A stretch of DNA of 42,324 nucleotides from Draconibacterium orientale (GTDB lineage Bacteria; Bacteroidota; Bacteroidia; Bacteroidales; FEN-979), in the NCBI GenBank assembly GCA_020719165.1, contig DYQT01000004.1:1-42324 (forward strand). The letters are read 5' to 3'. Under the pieces are notes generated by a model, which saw only the letters and a program-made list of their open reading frames with translations, did not search any database and was not told the DNA's origin. The position numbers and the translations under genes are program-made. Each line of letters begins with the position of its first letter. Within the stretch, counting starts at the first letter, position 1. Below are positions 7,722 through 15,460 of the stretch, piece after piece.

Positions 7722-8267
7722 ATGAAAATAAATGAACTGAAATGTGATGGCTGTCCGGCATTGGGTTTGCGGGATCAGGAAGGACGACATCTGAAAATCA
7801 AAAAGTGGGAAAAGTTGAGAACCAAAGCCATTGAAGAGATTGGGAAAATTAAACTATATCTTCTTTGTGAATCCATTCCGGCCGATCGGTTTTTCTATGA
7901 TCTTGATACAGACTATACCACGGACGGGTTACGATTGATGATGATGGACGAGCTTGACCTGGATACAGATACTGAAGTTCTTAGATATTTCAGAAAAAGA
8001 GGCATCGTTCTGGCCGATTGTGCTTTTTGCCCGCTTCATGAACTCGGTTCAAAACCTGAAAAACAAAAAGCGGCATCACAATGTTTGCGAAATCACAATT
8101 TGAATGTTCTGGAGATAAATCCCGCAGCACCCATCATCACTATTTTCCCTGCAAACCGGGGATATTTAAAAGCTGAATTCCCTGAAATAGAAGGCAGGAA
8201 AGTAGCAGCATTCTCCTTTTTGAAACTATCAGGGCTGAAGGCCATGATAGAACAACACGCAAGATGA
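7722..8267 (+). CDS. Uncharacterised Cys-rich protein, possible uracil-DNA-glycosylase-like fold
   Basis: 181 residues, no firm family name. Visible: C8-x2-C11 near the N-terminus (KCDGCPALGLRD), a strand and loop KLYLLCESIPADRFFYD (44-60), a second pair C100-x2-C103 after a strand (GIVLADCAFCPLHEL), then C121 in KPEKQKAASQCL followed by LEINPAAPIITIFPANRGY. The order resembles family 4/5 uracil-DNA glycosylases, which have CxxC, then a GEAPG-like loop, then Cys and Cys holding a [4Fe-4S] cluster, then 'I.P..I...G'. Equivalents of the catalytic loop are not obvious. The homology is my inference. It starts 19 bases after hsdS and overlaps the hsdR start by ATGA, so it is translated as part of the RM operon. 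A role in DNA recognition, repair or modification is plausible but unproven. Confidence 0.6.
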   Translation: MKINELKCDGCPALGLRDQEGRHLKIKKWEKLRTKAIEEIGKIKLYLLCESIPADRFFYDLDTDYTTDGLRLMMMDELDLDTDTEVLRYFRKRGIVLADCAFCPLHELGSKPEKQKAASQCLRNHNLNVLEINPAAPIITIFPANRGYLKAEFPEIEGRKVAAFSFLKLSGLKAMIEQHAR

Positions 8268-11200
8268 TTACGACCCCTGAATACATCCACTCCGAGCTCC
8301 CCGCCATTGAACTTTTCAAAAAGCTCAGGTACCAGTATTATGATGGCGAACTCGTTGATGAGCGGGATGATATTACAGAGGTGATCCTCAAGGACAGGCT
8401 GCTCACTGCCATCAAACGAATCAACAAGACAGATGAATGGGAAATCAGCGATCACAATGTCCAGAAGGCATACAATGAACTGACGAACATTTATTCAGCA
8501 TCGTTGATGGAATCCAACCAGAAGGCCTGGGAACTCATCAGGGGTGCCAGTTTTTCAGTAAAACAGGATATAGGCGGCAAGGAAGAATACAAACCAGTAT
8601 CATTCATCGATTACAAAAATCCAGAAAACAATGATTTTCTGGTGGTCAATCAATTGAAGTTTCATGGTAGATTGCAAAATTCCATTCCCGACCTCACGGT
8701 TTTCGTAAATGGCATTCCCATTGCTTTAATTGAATGTAAATCGCCAAACTCCCTGAGTGCCTTTGATAAAGGCTTTGAAGACCTTAAATATTATCAACAA
8801 AACTCTGAAAAGCTCTGCTGGTACAATCAAATTTGTGCAGCGATCTTCAAAGTTGGCGGACGGTATGGTGCCATTGGTGCGGGTAAACCCCATTATTCAT
8901 TCTACCGAACCAAAGATACCGCTGATCTTGAGGCACTGTTATCGGAAACCCCCACCGAACAGGACATTCTCATCTACAATCTCTTCAAAAAAGATAACCT
9001 TCTTGACCTGATCCGTCATTTTGTGATTTATGAGCTGGATGAAGGCAGAACCATCAAGAAACTCCCACGTTACCCGCAGATCAGAGCCGCCAACAAAGCC
9101 ATTCAAAAGTTCCAGGAGCACAATCAGGGTGGGGTGATCTGGCATACGCAGGGCAGCGGAAAGAGTCTCACAATGGCTTATATCACCCGCAAACTTCAGG
9201 CAGAAGAATTCGGTTTCAAAAACCCCACGGTGATCATCATGACCGACAGGATCGATCTTGACAGGCAGATCACCAGCACCTTTATCAACTGCGGACTGAA
9301 GAACGTCCACCAGGCATCATCAGTTGTTCATTTGGAAAAACTGCTCAGGAACAGCTACGGTGGAATTATTACCACCACCCTTCAGAAGTTTCAGGAGCCA
9401 GACAGGGAATCATCTGAATCGACTGACCTGACCGAACAGGAGGAAACCCGAAACCAGCTCATTGAAAAAACCATCACCGATGGCATCCTGACCAAAATCA
9501 CCAGGGTGCTGGAAAATGGGAAATGGGTCGAGATCAAACGGGAAGAGGTGCATCTGGAAGAACTATCTACCAAGGAAAATCTGTATGTGATGGTCGATGA
9601 AGCCCATCGGAGTCATTATGGATTTCTGGCAGCATTCATGCGTACTGTACTACCCAAAGCTAAATTCCTGGCATTTACAGGCACCCCAATTTCCAAGGAA
9701 GAAAAGTCAACACTCGGTGAATTCTATGGTGGTCGGTATATCGATGTTTACACCATCAAAGAATCGGTTGCAGATGGTGCCACCGTTGAACTGCTGTATG
9801 ATGAAGGCATCGCCCGACTGGATGTGAAAAAAGAAGAGCTGGATTTACAATTTGAAGCTGAATTTGGGCACTTACCTGAAGAAAAACAAGATAAGCTCAA
9901 GAACGATGCCCTGAACAAATACCAGCTTTCAACAGAAAGAATTGACGTTATTTCCCGCCACATCATCGATCACTACTGTAATAAAATCCAACCAGATGGT
10001 CATAAAGCCCTGATCGTGTGTGATGGCAGACCGATGGCGTTAAAGTACAAGGAAACCTTTGAACGATTGAAATCACAGGGGCTTCATAACCTGAACACCA
10101 AAGTGGTCATCAGCCTGGGCTCACCAAAATCAGATTTCATTGCCAGAGATGTTTACGAAATTATTGATTACAACAAAATCCATCAGGATCAGAAGCCTGT
10201 TCTTGCAACCCCGGGTGAAGAGATCAAAAGCACCATCGAAAATTTCAAATTGCCCTTTGGGAATGAAGCGGACAAAGAGAAGTCAGGCAAGTTAAGGTTT
10301 GATAATACAGCCATTTTGATCGTGTCAGACATGCTCCTGACGGGATATGACGTACCTGTTGCCTCATGTTTGTACCTGGATAAACCACTCAGGGAACACA
10401 GCCTTCTGCAAGCCATTGCAAGGGTCAACCGATCCAGGGAAGGTAAAAAAGCAGGGTTCATCGTTGATTATTTTGGCATCACCGCATTTTTGATCCAGGC
10501 ACTCGAAATATTTTCAGGCGATCTGAAGCCATCGGATATCATGAAAAACCTGTCTGAAGAGTTGCCACGGCTGGAGATGAACCATAATAAACTGGTCAAT
10601 TTTTTCAAACCACTTGGCATTGATCGGCTTTATCAGCGGAATCCATTCATTGATGCAGCCATCCGATACATTGAAGCCATCAATCTCAGGGATGAATTTA
10701 AAGAGCTGCTCAGGAATTTCAATAAATCCATTGCCATCGTGTTACCCAATGTGGCGGCCAGAAAGTATGAATCCGATTTCAAACTCTTCAACGAAATCAA
10801 GATCAGGGCACGGAATGCCTATCCCGATGATGAAGAGCTGAAGATTACCAGGGATGAAAGTCTGAAGCTCCAACTAATGGTTGACCAGCATCTGAAAGCC
10901 AGCGGGGTTGACAATTTGCTTCAGGAACCAATTTCGATCCTGGATAAAGAAAAGTTCAGGGAAGAGATCATGAAGGCATCCCCAGCCACCAAAGAGCTGA
11001 AGATGCGCAACAACCTTAAGCACATCATCAAGGTGGGCATTGATCGGAATCCTGATTTCTTTAAGCCGTTGGCCCAACGACTCGAAGAATTGATCAAAGC
11101 TCGTGAAGAAGATCGCATCTCCCAGCTCTCCCTGTTGGAAGCGTTTGCCGAGATTCAGGATGCCATTGTCAACGAAAATAAAGAAGGCAAAGAGAAGGGC

Positions 11201-11458
11201 TTTGAGTCCGAAGATCAGATCGTGGTCTTCAACACCATGAAAACAATCTTTGCGGATATGGCAGATGAAGCCACCAGAAATATTTATAAAGCCATTGAGG
11301 GGGAGATGAGCATTGTTGGCTGGGAAGATAAAGGCATGGTGCGGAAAGAGATGGAAAACAAGATCATCAAAGTGTTGCAGCCAAAAATGGAACGCTCAGA
11401 TGCACGGATGAAAGCAAAAGAATTGGTCGAACTTATAGCAAAGAATAAGCATGCCTGA
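8264..11458 (+). CDS. hsdR: Type I restriction-modification system, restriction subunit HsdR
   Basis: Motor and nuclease subunit of the type I RM complex: translocates DNA with ATP and cuts it when the target is unmethylated. 1064 residues, full length. The N-terminal PD-(D/E)XK nuclease is visible as D143 (SIPDLTVF) and E157-x-K159 (LIECKSP). The SF2 motor has Walker A TQGSGKS (295-301), DEAHRS (445-450), FTGTP (471-475), and later motifs around LIVSDMLLTGYDVPV and LLQAIARVNR. A helical C-terminal region follows. All catalytic residues are present. It starts inside the last codons of the preceding UDG-like gene (ATGA overlap), and its own end overlaps the metalloprotease gene by 8 bases. Confidence 0.97.
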   Translation: MITTPEYIHSELPAIELFKKLRYQYYDGELVDERDDITEVILKDRLLTAIKRINKTDEWEISDHNVQKAYNELTNIYSASLMESNQKAWELIRGASFSVKQDIGGKEEYKPVSFIDYKNPENNDFLVVNQLKFHGRLQNSIPDLTVFVNGIPIALIECKSPNSLSAFDKGFEDLKYYQQNSEKLCWYNQICAAIFKVGGRYGAIGAGKPHYSFYRTKDTADLEALLSETPTEQDILIYNLFKKDNLLDLIRHFVIYELDEGRTIKKLPRYPQIRAANKAIQKFQEHNQGGVIWHTQGSGKSLTMAYITRKLQAEEFGFKNPTVIIMTDRIDLDRQITSTFINCGLKNVHQASSVVHLEKLLRNSYGGIITTTLQKFQEPDRESSESTDLTEQEETRNQLIEKTITDGILTKITRVLENGKWVEIKREEVHLEELSTKENLYVMVDEAHRSHYGFLAAFMRTVLPKAKFLAFTGTPISKEEKSTLGEFYGGRYIDVYTIKESVADGATVELLYDEGIARLDVKKEELDLQFEAEFGHLPEEKQDKLKNDALNKYQLSTERIDVISRHIIDHYCNKIQPDGHKALIVCDGRPMALKYKETFERLKSQGLHNLNTKVVISLGSPKSDFIARDVYEIIDYNKIHQDQKPVLATPGEEIKSTIENFKLPFGNEADKEKSGKLRFDNTAILIVSDMLLTGYDVPVASCLYLDKPLREHSLLQAIARVNRSREGKKAGFIVDYFGITAFLIQALEIFSGDLKPSDIMKNLSEELPRLEMNHNKLVNFFKPLGIDRLYQRNPFIDAAIRYIEAINLRDEFKELLRNFNKSIAIVLPNVAARKYESDFKLFNEIKIRARNAYPDDEELKITRDESLKLQLMVDQHLKASGVDNLLQEPISILDKEKFREEIMKASPATKELKMRNNLKHIIKVGIDRNPDFFKPLAQRLEELIKAREEDRISQLSLLEAFAEIQDAIVNENKEGKEKGFESEDQIVVFNTMKTIFADMADEATRNIYKAIEGEMSIVGWEDKGMVRKEMENKIIKVLQPKMERSDARMKAKELVELIAKNKHA

Positions 11459-12140
11459 AGTACGATATGGTGAAAAGGTGATACAGTATTCGGTCCAGGA
11501 AAGAACCGACCTGAAATCGCATTATATCGTGGTTGAAAAGGATCATGGGGTGATCCTAAAAGGAGCATTGATTCCCGAAGATCAGTCTGACAAATTCATT
11601 TTGAAAAAAGCCCGATGGATTCTGAACAAGTTAAATCTGGTGGAATCTGTAAACGAAAGTGATATCGTCACTGGCTCCAGAACTCAGTATCTCGGTAAGA
11701 AATATTACACCGAGGTCTATTTCAATGAAAGTATTGCGGCTACCGTGGTTGAATTCAACCATTCCAGGTTTAAGATTACCACCAGCGGAAAGAACACACA
11801 GGACGATATTCATCAGGCATTGGATCACTTTTTCAATGAGATGGCTGGCGAGAAGATTACACCAAGAATTGAGATGTGGGCTGAAAAAACTGGGTTGCAA
11901 TATAGTTTACTCCACTTTCGTAAACTCAATAATCGCTGGGGCAGCTGCACCCCCCGAAACCATATTGTGATCAACACCGAAGCTGTAAAATTACCATATT
12001 CACTGATTGACTACCTGATCGTGCATGAATTATGTCATATAAGGCACAAGGATCATTCGAAGGTTTTCTGGGCGGAAGTTGGGAGGTATATCAGGAATTG
12101 GAAGGAGTTGGATAGGAGGATGAGAGGGATGAGAATGTAA
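11451..12140 (+). CDS. YgjP/SprT-like zinc metallopeptidase (M48-type, DUF45)
   Basis: A 229-residue YgjP-family protein. The zinc site is clear: H192-E193-x2-H196 within VHELCHIRHKDHSKVFW, with H202 as likely third ligand. The preceding RKLNNRWGSCTPRNHIVINT block is also characteristic of the family. It overlaps the hsdR end by 8 bases and so is probably co-translated with it. Family members are frequent neighbours of type I RM genes; whether they process HsdR (as ClpXP does in E. coli restriction alleviation) or another protein is not established. It is the last gene of the island before a 670-base gap. Confidence 0.92.
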   Translation: MPEVRYGEKVIQYSVQERTDLKSHYIVVEKDHGVILKGALIPEDQSDKFILKKARWILNKLNLVESVNESDIVTGSRTQYLGKKYYTEVYFNESIAATVVEFNHSRFKITTSGKNTQDDIHQALDHFFNEMAGEKITPRIEMWAEKTGLQYSLLHFRKLNNRWGSCTPRNHIVINTEAVKLPYSLIDYLIVHELCHIRHKDHSKVFWAEVGRYIRNWKELDRRMRGMRM

Positions 12141-12286
12141 ATTTCTGAATAGGCGAAATCATGAGTGAAAAAGAAATGTTTCAATAGTGTTGATTTTGCT
12201 AACCATTTATTTACATACATATGTGAATCAAGGGTTAAAAATGTTGACACATTGATCAGAAATTATTGTCCTTTTCTCATTTATTG

Positions 12287-12306
12287 CAGTTGGCTTTAGC
12301 CAACTG
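12287..12306. repeat. 9-bp perfect stem hairpin
   Basis: CAGTTGGCT and AGCCAACTG are perfect inverse complements around a TT spacer. It has the look of short palindromic repeats dispersed in intergenic DNA. There is no T tract, so it is not a classical terminator. Copy number elsewhere cannot be judged from this window. Confidence 0.55.
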
Positions 12307-12341
12307 TCCAGGCCTGGAGATTTTCTGCTTGGTTTTCTGGT

Positions 12342-12497
12342 AACCACTCACTGAGAACACGCAGGAACACTAAGTCTTTGGTAGTTTCCCAAATGCTTCC
12401 GTTACCAATGGCACCATAGATTCCAATTGATCTGTTTTTGAGTCATATTCTTTACTTTTTCTCAGTGATCCTGAGTGAACTCAGTGCCTCAGTGGTT
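12342..12497. repeat. MITE-like imperfect inverted repeat
   Basis: The left arm 12342-12374 (starting AACCACTCACTGAG) and right arm 12461-12497 (ending CTCAGTGCCTCAGTGGTT) are inverse complements over about 33 positions with a 4-base gap and about five mismatches. About 86 bases lie between them. The arms themselves contain short CACTGAG-type direct repeats. There is no transposase and no clear target-site duplication, so mobility is only a possibility. Confidence 0.55.
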
Positions 12498-12696
12498 TTC
12501 CTTTTTTCAAAAAAAGAATGAAAAATAACCTAATGGACACCCATTCTGCATATCCATTTCAGTAAAATCAAGCATTACAGAGCACAATGTTTAAGAGTGC
12601 GGAAAACAGGGCGAAGTACGAATGGCAAACAGATATCGCCCTTCATGGCTTGAGGCGCATTGGTTAAGACAACTTGTTATATTCTGTTTGCAACCC

Positions 12697-12759
12697 AAAT
12701 CGTAAATCGTAAATCCCAAATCGTAAATCGTAAATCGTATATCGTAAACCGTATATCGT
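12697..12759. repeat. Nine tandem 7-base repeats (AAATCGT)
   Basis: Nine heptamers in perfect register: aaatcgt, aaatcgt, aaatccc, aaatcgt, aaatcgt, aaatcgt, atatcgt, aaaccgt, atatcgt. The array ends 20 bases before the -7 element of the DUF4290-murA operon, so it covers the -33 region and could affect promoter geometry if it gains or loses units. Confidence 0.85.
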
Positions 12760-12778
12760 CAGGTCGCAAATAAATGTT

Positions 12779-12786
12779 TATCTTTG
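12779..12786 (+). promoter_or_regulatory. Bacteroidota -7 element of the DUF4290-murA operon
   Basis: TATCTTTG matches TAnnTTTG. It is 26 bases before ATG 12812, giving a leader of about 20 bases. That spacing favours ATG 12812 over GTG 12800 as the DUF4290 start. Confidence 0.6.
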
Positions 12787-12811
12787 CAAAAAATTACCCG
12801 TGAACGAACAA

Positions 12812-13477
12812 ATGGAATATAATACTACCCGCGAGATGATGTTCATACCGGAATATGGCCGGAACATCCAGCGGATGATTCAGTACAGCTGCACGATCGA
12901 AGACCGTGAAAAACGCAATAAAGCAGCAAAATTCATCATCAATGTGATGGCACAGTTGAACCCGGCTGTAAAAGATTCGGGAGATTTTAAACACAAACTT
13001 TGGGATCACCTCTTCATCATCGCCGATTTTAAACTTGATGTCGATGCACCCTATCCACCTCCCCCGCCACTGTCGCTGAGCACGAAACCGGAACACCTTT
13101 CTTACCACGATAAGGAAATTGAATACAAACATTATGGCAAAAATATAGCCCTGATGATTGAAAAGGCAACCGCCTACGACGACGGCCCCGAAAAGGAAGC
13201 CCTCGTAAAGGCAATTGCCAACCATATGAAGAAATCATATTTGAACTGGAACCGCGAATCGGTAAACGATGAACTTATTGAAAAACATCTGAGCGTTCTG
13301 TCAAAAGATCAACTCAAATTAAATCAGGATTTCAGGTTTACCCATACCAACGACATTCTTGCCCAAAACCAGAAGCGGAAACCCTTCCGCCAGGGACCCG
13401 ACCGGAATTTCAACAAACAACAGGGGCCACCCAAACCGAATTTCAACAACTCGCGCGGCCGGAATAAGCCCCAATGA
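12812..13477 (+). CDS. DUF4290 domain-containing protein
   Basis: 221 residues, beginning MEYNTTREMMFIPEYGRNIQ, the hallmark opening of the Bacteroidota-specific DUF4290 family. The central part is helical; the C-terminus is basic, Asn/Pro/Gln-rich and probably disordered (KRKPFRQGPDRNFNKQQGPP...). Function is unknown. Its TGA overlaps the murA ATG (ATGA), so it is coupled to peptidoglycan precursor synthesis, and the pairing is common in the phylum. I chose ATG 12812 because the family signature starts at that Met; GTG 12800 would add four residues. A promoter element lies directly upstream. Confidence 0.88.
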   Translation: MEYNTTREMMFIPEYGRNIQRMIQYSCTIEDREKRNKAAKFIINVMAQLNPAVKDSGDFKHKLWDHLFIIADFKLDVDAPYPPPPPLSLSTKPEHLSYHDKEIEYKHYGKNIALMIEKATAYDDGPEKEALVKAIANHMKKSYLNWNRESVNDELIEKHLSVLSKDQLKLNQDFRFTHTNDILAQNQKRKPFRQGPDRNFNKQQGPPKPNFNNSRGRNKPQ

Positions 13478-14784
13478 GTTCTTTTGAAATCATCGGAGGT
13501 CAAAAATTAAGCGGTGAAATAACCCCTCAGGGGGCTAAGAATGAAGCGCTGCAGGTTATTTGCGCCTGTTTGCTTACCTCCGACAAAGTAACCATCCACA
13601 ACATCCCCAACATTCGTGATGTAAATAAACTGATCGAACTTCTTGAAGCCATTGGGGTGGCTGTTTCGAAATCCAGCCCCTCTTCATTCACCTTTCAGGC
13701 GATTGATATTGATTTTGATTATCTCCAAACCAGGGAATTTCGTGAGAAAGCAGGCAGCCTCCGCGGTTCCATTATGATCCTTGGCCCCATGCTGGCCAGA
13801 TATGGCAAAGGGTTTGTTTATATCCCGGGTGGAGATAAAATCGGTCGCCGCAGGCTTGACACCCATTTCCTGGGACTTCAAAAATTGGGTGCTTCATTTG
13901 AATATCATCAGCAGGAACAGCAATTTACCTTCACATCTTCCGGTCTCCGGGGGGCCTACATGCTGCTTGATGAGGCATCAGTTACCGGAACCGCCAACAT
14001 TCTGATGGCAGCCGTGATGGCTGAAGGAACGACGACCATCTTCAACGCTGCCTGTGAACCCTATATTTCACAGCTTTGTCTCATGCTGGTCTCCATGGGA
14101 GCCAAAATCAATGGAATCGGATCAAACCTTCTTACCATAACAGGTGTTGAACAACTTCATGGTTGCACTCATACCCTGCTGGCTGATATGATAGAAGTTG
14201 GCAGTTTTATTGGCATGGCAGCCATGACTGCTTCGGAAATCACCATCAAAAACGTCAATTATCCTCAACTGGGACTGATTCCGGATGTTTTCAAGCGGAT
14301 GGGGATTAAAATTGAACTCCGCAACGACGACATCTATGTACCTGCCCAGGAACATTATGAGGTTGAAACTTTTATGGATGGTTCCATCATGACCATTGCC
14401 GATGCCCCCTGGCCCGGTTTCACCCCCGACTTGATCAGCATTGTGCTGGTAATTGCCACCCAGGCAAAAGGCAGTGTGCTCATTCATCAGAAAATGTTTG
14501 AGAGCCGCCTCTTTTTTGTCGATAAGCTGATCGACATGGGCGCCAAAATTATTTTATGTGATCCGCACCGTGCAACTGTGATCGGTCTCGACCATCAATA
14601 TCAGTTAAGAGCCATCAGAATGTCATCTCCTGATATTCGCGCCGGGGTTGCACTGTTGATATCAGCTTTGTCGGCAGAGGGAAAAAGCATTATCGACAAT
14701 ATTGAACAGATCGACAGGGGTTACCAGGAAATCGACCTGAGGCTTCAGAGGCTAGGTGCAAATATTCGCAGGTTCAATGGCTGA
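13474..14784 (+). CDS. murA: UDP-N-acetylglucosamine 1-carboxyvinyltransferase MurA
   Basis: First committed step of peptidoglycan synthesis: transfers enolpyruvate from PEP to UDP-GlcNAc in the cytoplasm. 436 residues, full length, two EPSP-synthase-like halves. Visible: K22-N23 in GAKNEALQ, the RGSIMILGPMLARYG segment (97-111), and the active-site loop IPGGDKIGRRRLDTH. In E. coli the loop has Cys115 (PGGCTIG), the fosfomycin target; here the residue is D121 (codon GAT at 13834-13836). Asp at this position is known from naturally fosfomycin-resistant MurA enzymes and keeps activity. The proposed catalytic acid lies in DAPWPGFTPDLIS. It is translationally coupled to DUF4290 and followed by grpE-dnaJ. 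Confidence 0.97.
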   Translation: MSSFEIIGGQKLSGEITPQGAKNEALQVICACLLTSDKVTIHNIPNIRDVNKLIELLEAIGVAVSKSSPSSFTFQAIDIDFDYLQTREFREKAGSLRGSIMILGPMLARYGKGFVYIPGGDKIGRRRLDTHFLGLQKLGASFEYHQQEQQFTFTSSGLRGAYMLLDEASVTGTANILMAAVMAEGTTTIFNAACEPYISQLCLMLVSMGAKINGIGSNLLTITGVEQLHGCTHTLLADMIEVGSFIGMAAMTASEITIKNVNYPQLGLIPDVFKRMGIKIELRNDDIYVPAQEHYEVETFMDGSIMTIADAPWPGFTPDLISIVLVIATQAKGSVLIHQKMFESRLFFVDKLIDMGAKIILCDPHRATVIGLDHQYQLRAIRMSSPDIRAGVALLISALSAEGKSIIDNIEQIDRGYQEIDLRLQRLGANIRRFNG

Positions 14785-14857
14785 CAATTTGTCGCAATTT
14801 ATCAACTGGCAGGTTTTTTGATAAAGGCTACCGAATTTATTCGAATACTATTTTATT

Positions 14858-15451
14858 ATGATTCGCAAACGTAAAAAGGAAGAAAAAAGCAAAATGAACA
14901 CGCACAATGCCCATAATAAAGTGCATGAAGATGCAGCAGATCAGGAACTGATGGAAAACGCCCCCATTGTCGAAAGCAAAGCGTCGATGGTCGATCAATC
15001 GGCTGAAACTGATCCCGACTCCCGGTATGCCGAACTCAACGATAAATACCTGCGTCTTTATTCAGATTTTGACAATTTCAGAAAACGCACGCTGAAAGAA
15101 AAAATCGAACACAGTAAATATGCTTCTGCCGACATCATTATCAAGTTATTACCGGTTCTCGACGATTTTGAACGCGCCATCAAAGCCTTTAATGGCGGAA
15201 CTGATGCAGGACAAGCATTAAAGGATGGAATGGTATTGATTTTCAGCAAATTTCTTTCGATACTCAATCAACAGGGTTTGGAACAAATGCGAACAGCAGG
15301 CGAATCATTCGACACCGATTTTCATGAAGCAATAACCAACATCCCTGCTCCCTCGCCCGATCAAAAAGGAAAGATCGTTGAAGAAATTGAAAAAGGTTAT
15401 CTCCTCAGCGGGAAAGTGATCAGGTATGCAAAAGTGGTTGTTGGCAGTTAA
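14858..15451 (+). CDS. grpE: Nucleotide exchange factor GrpE
   Basis: Co-chaperone that releases ADP from DnaK. 197 residues from ATG 14858; a second in-frame ATG at 14894 (MNTHNAHN) would give 185. The first 60 residues are charged and poorly conserved; the coiled-coil helix begins around LNDKYLRLYSDFDNFRKRT. The family signature follows (LLPVLDDFERAI), then the C-terminal beta-wing FHEAITNIPAP and KGYLLSGKVIRYAKVVV. dnaJ starts 9 bases after the stop, so they form one operon; dnaK is not in the window. No TAnnTTTG element was seen in the 73 bases upstream, so it may be read from the murA promoter. Confidence 0.95.
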   Translation: MIRKRKKEEKSKMNTHNAHNKVHEDAADQELMENAPIVESKASMVDQSAETDPDSRYAELNDKYLRLYSDFDNFRKRTLKEKIEHSKYASADIIIKLLPVLDDFERAIKAFNGGTDAGQALKDGMVLIFSKFLSILNQQGLEQMRTAGESFDTDFHEAITNIPAPSPDQKGKIVEEIEKGYLLSGKVIRYAKVVVGS

Positions 15452-15460
15452 AGTTATTCT

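Larger units (their letters stand above)
12141..12811. other. 670-base gap with repeats, no intact gene
   Basis: Contents: a short hairpin (12287-12306), a longer imperfect inverted repeat (12342-12497), a heptamer array (12697-12759) and the promoter of the DUF4290 gene (12779-12786). Inside the inverted repeat a minus-strand frame of about 26 codons (KEYDSKTDQLESMVPLVTEA...) ends in a stop; it has no clear start and no recognised family. The rest shows nothing I can interpret. This is the right edge of the accessory island. Confidence 0.6.

Noticed and set aside
12697-12759. Possible origin iterons or plasmid replication repeats
   Set aside because: Units of 7 bases are too short for iterons, no Rep gene or DnaA-box cluster is near, and similar arrays occur at other gaps.
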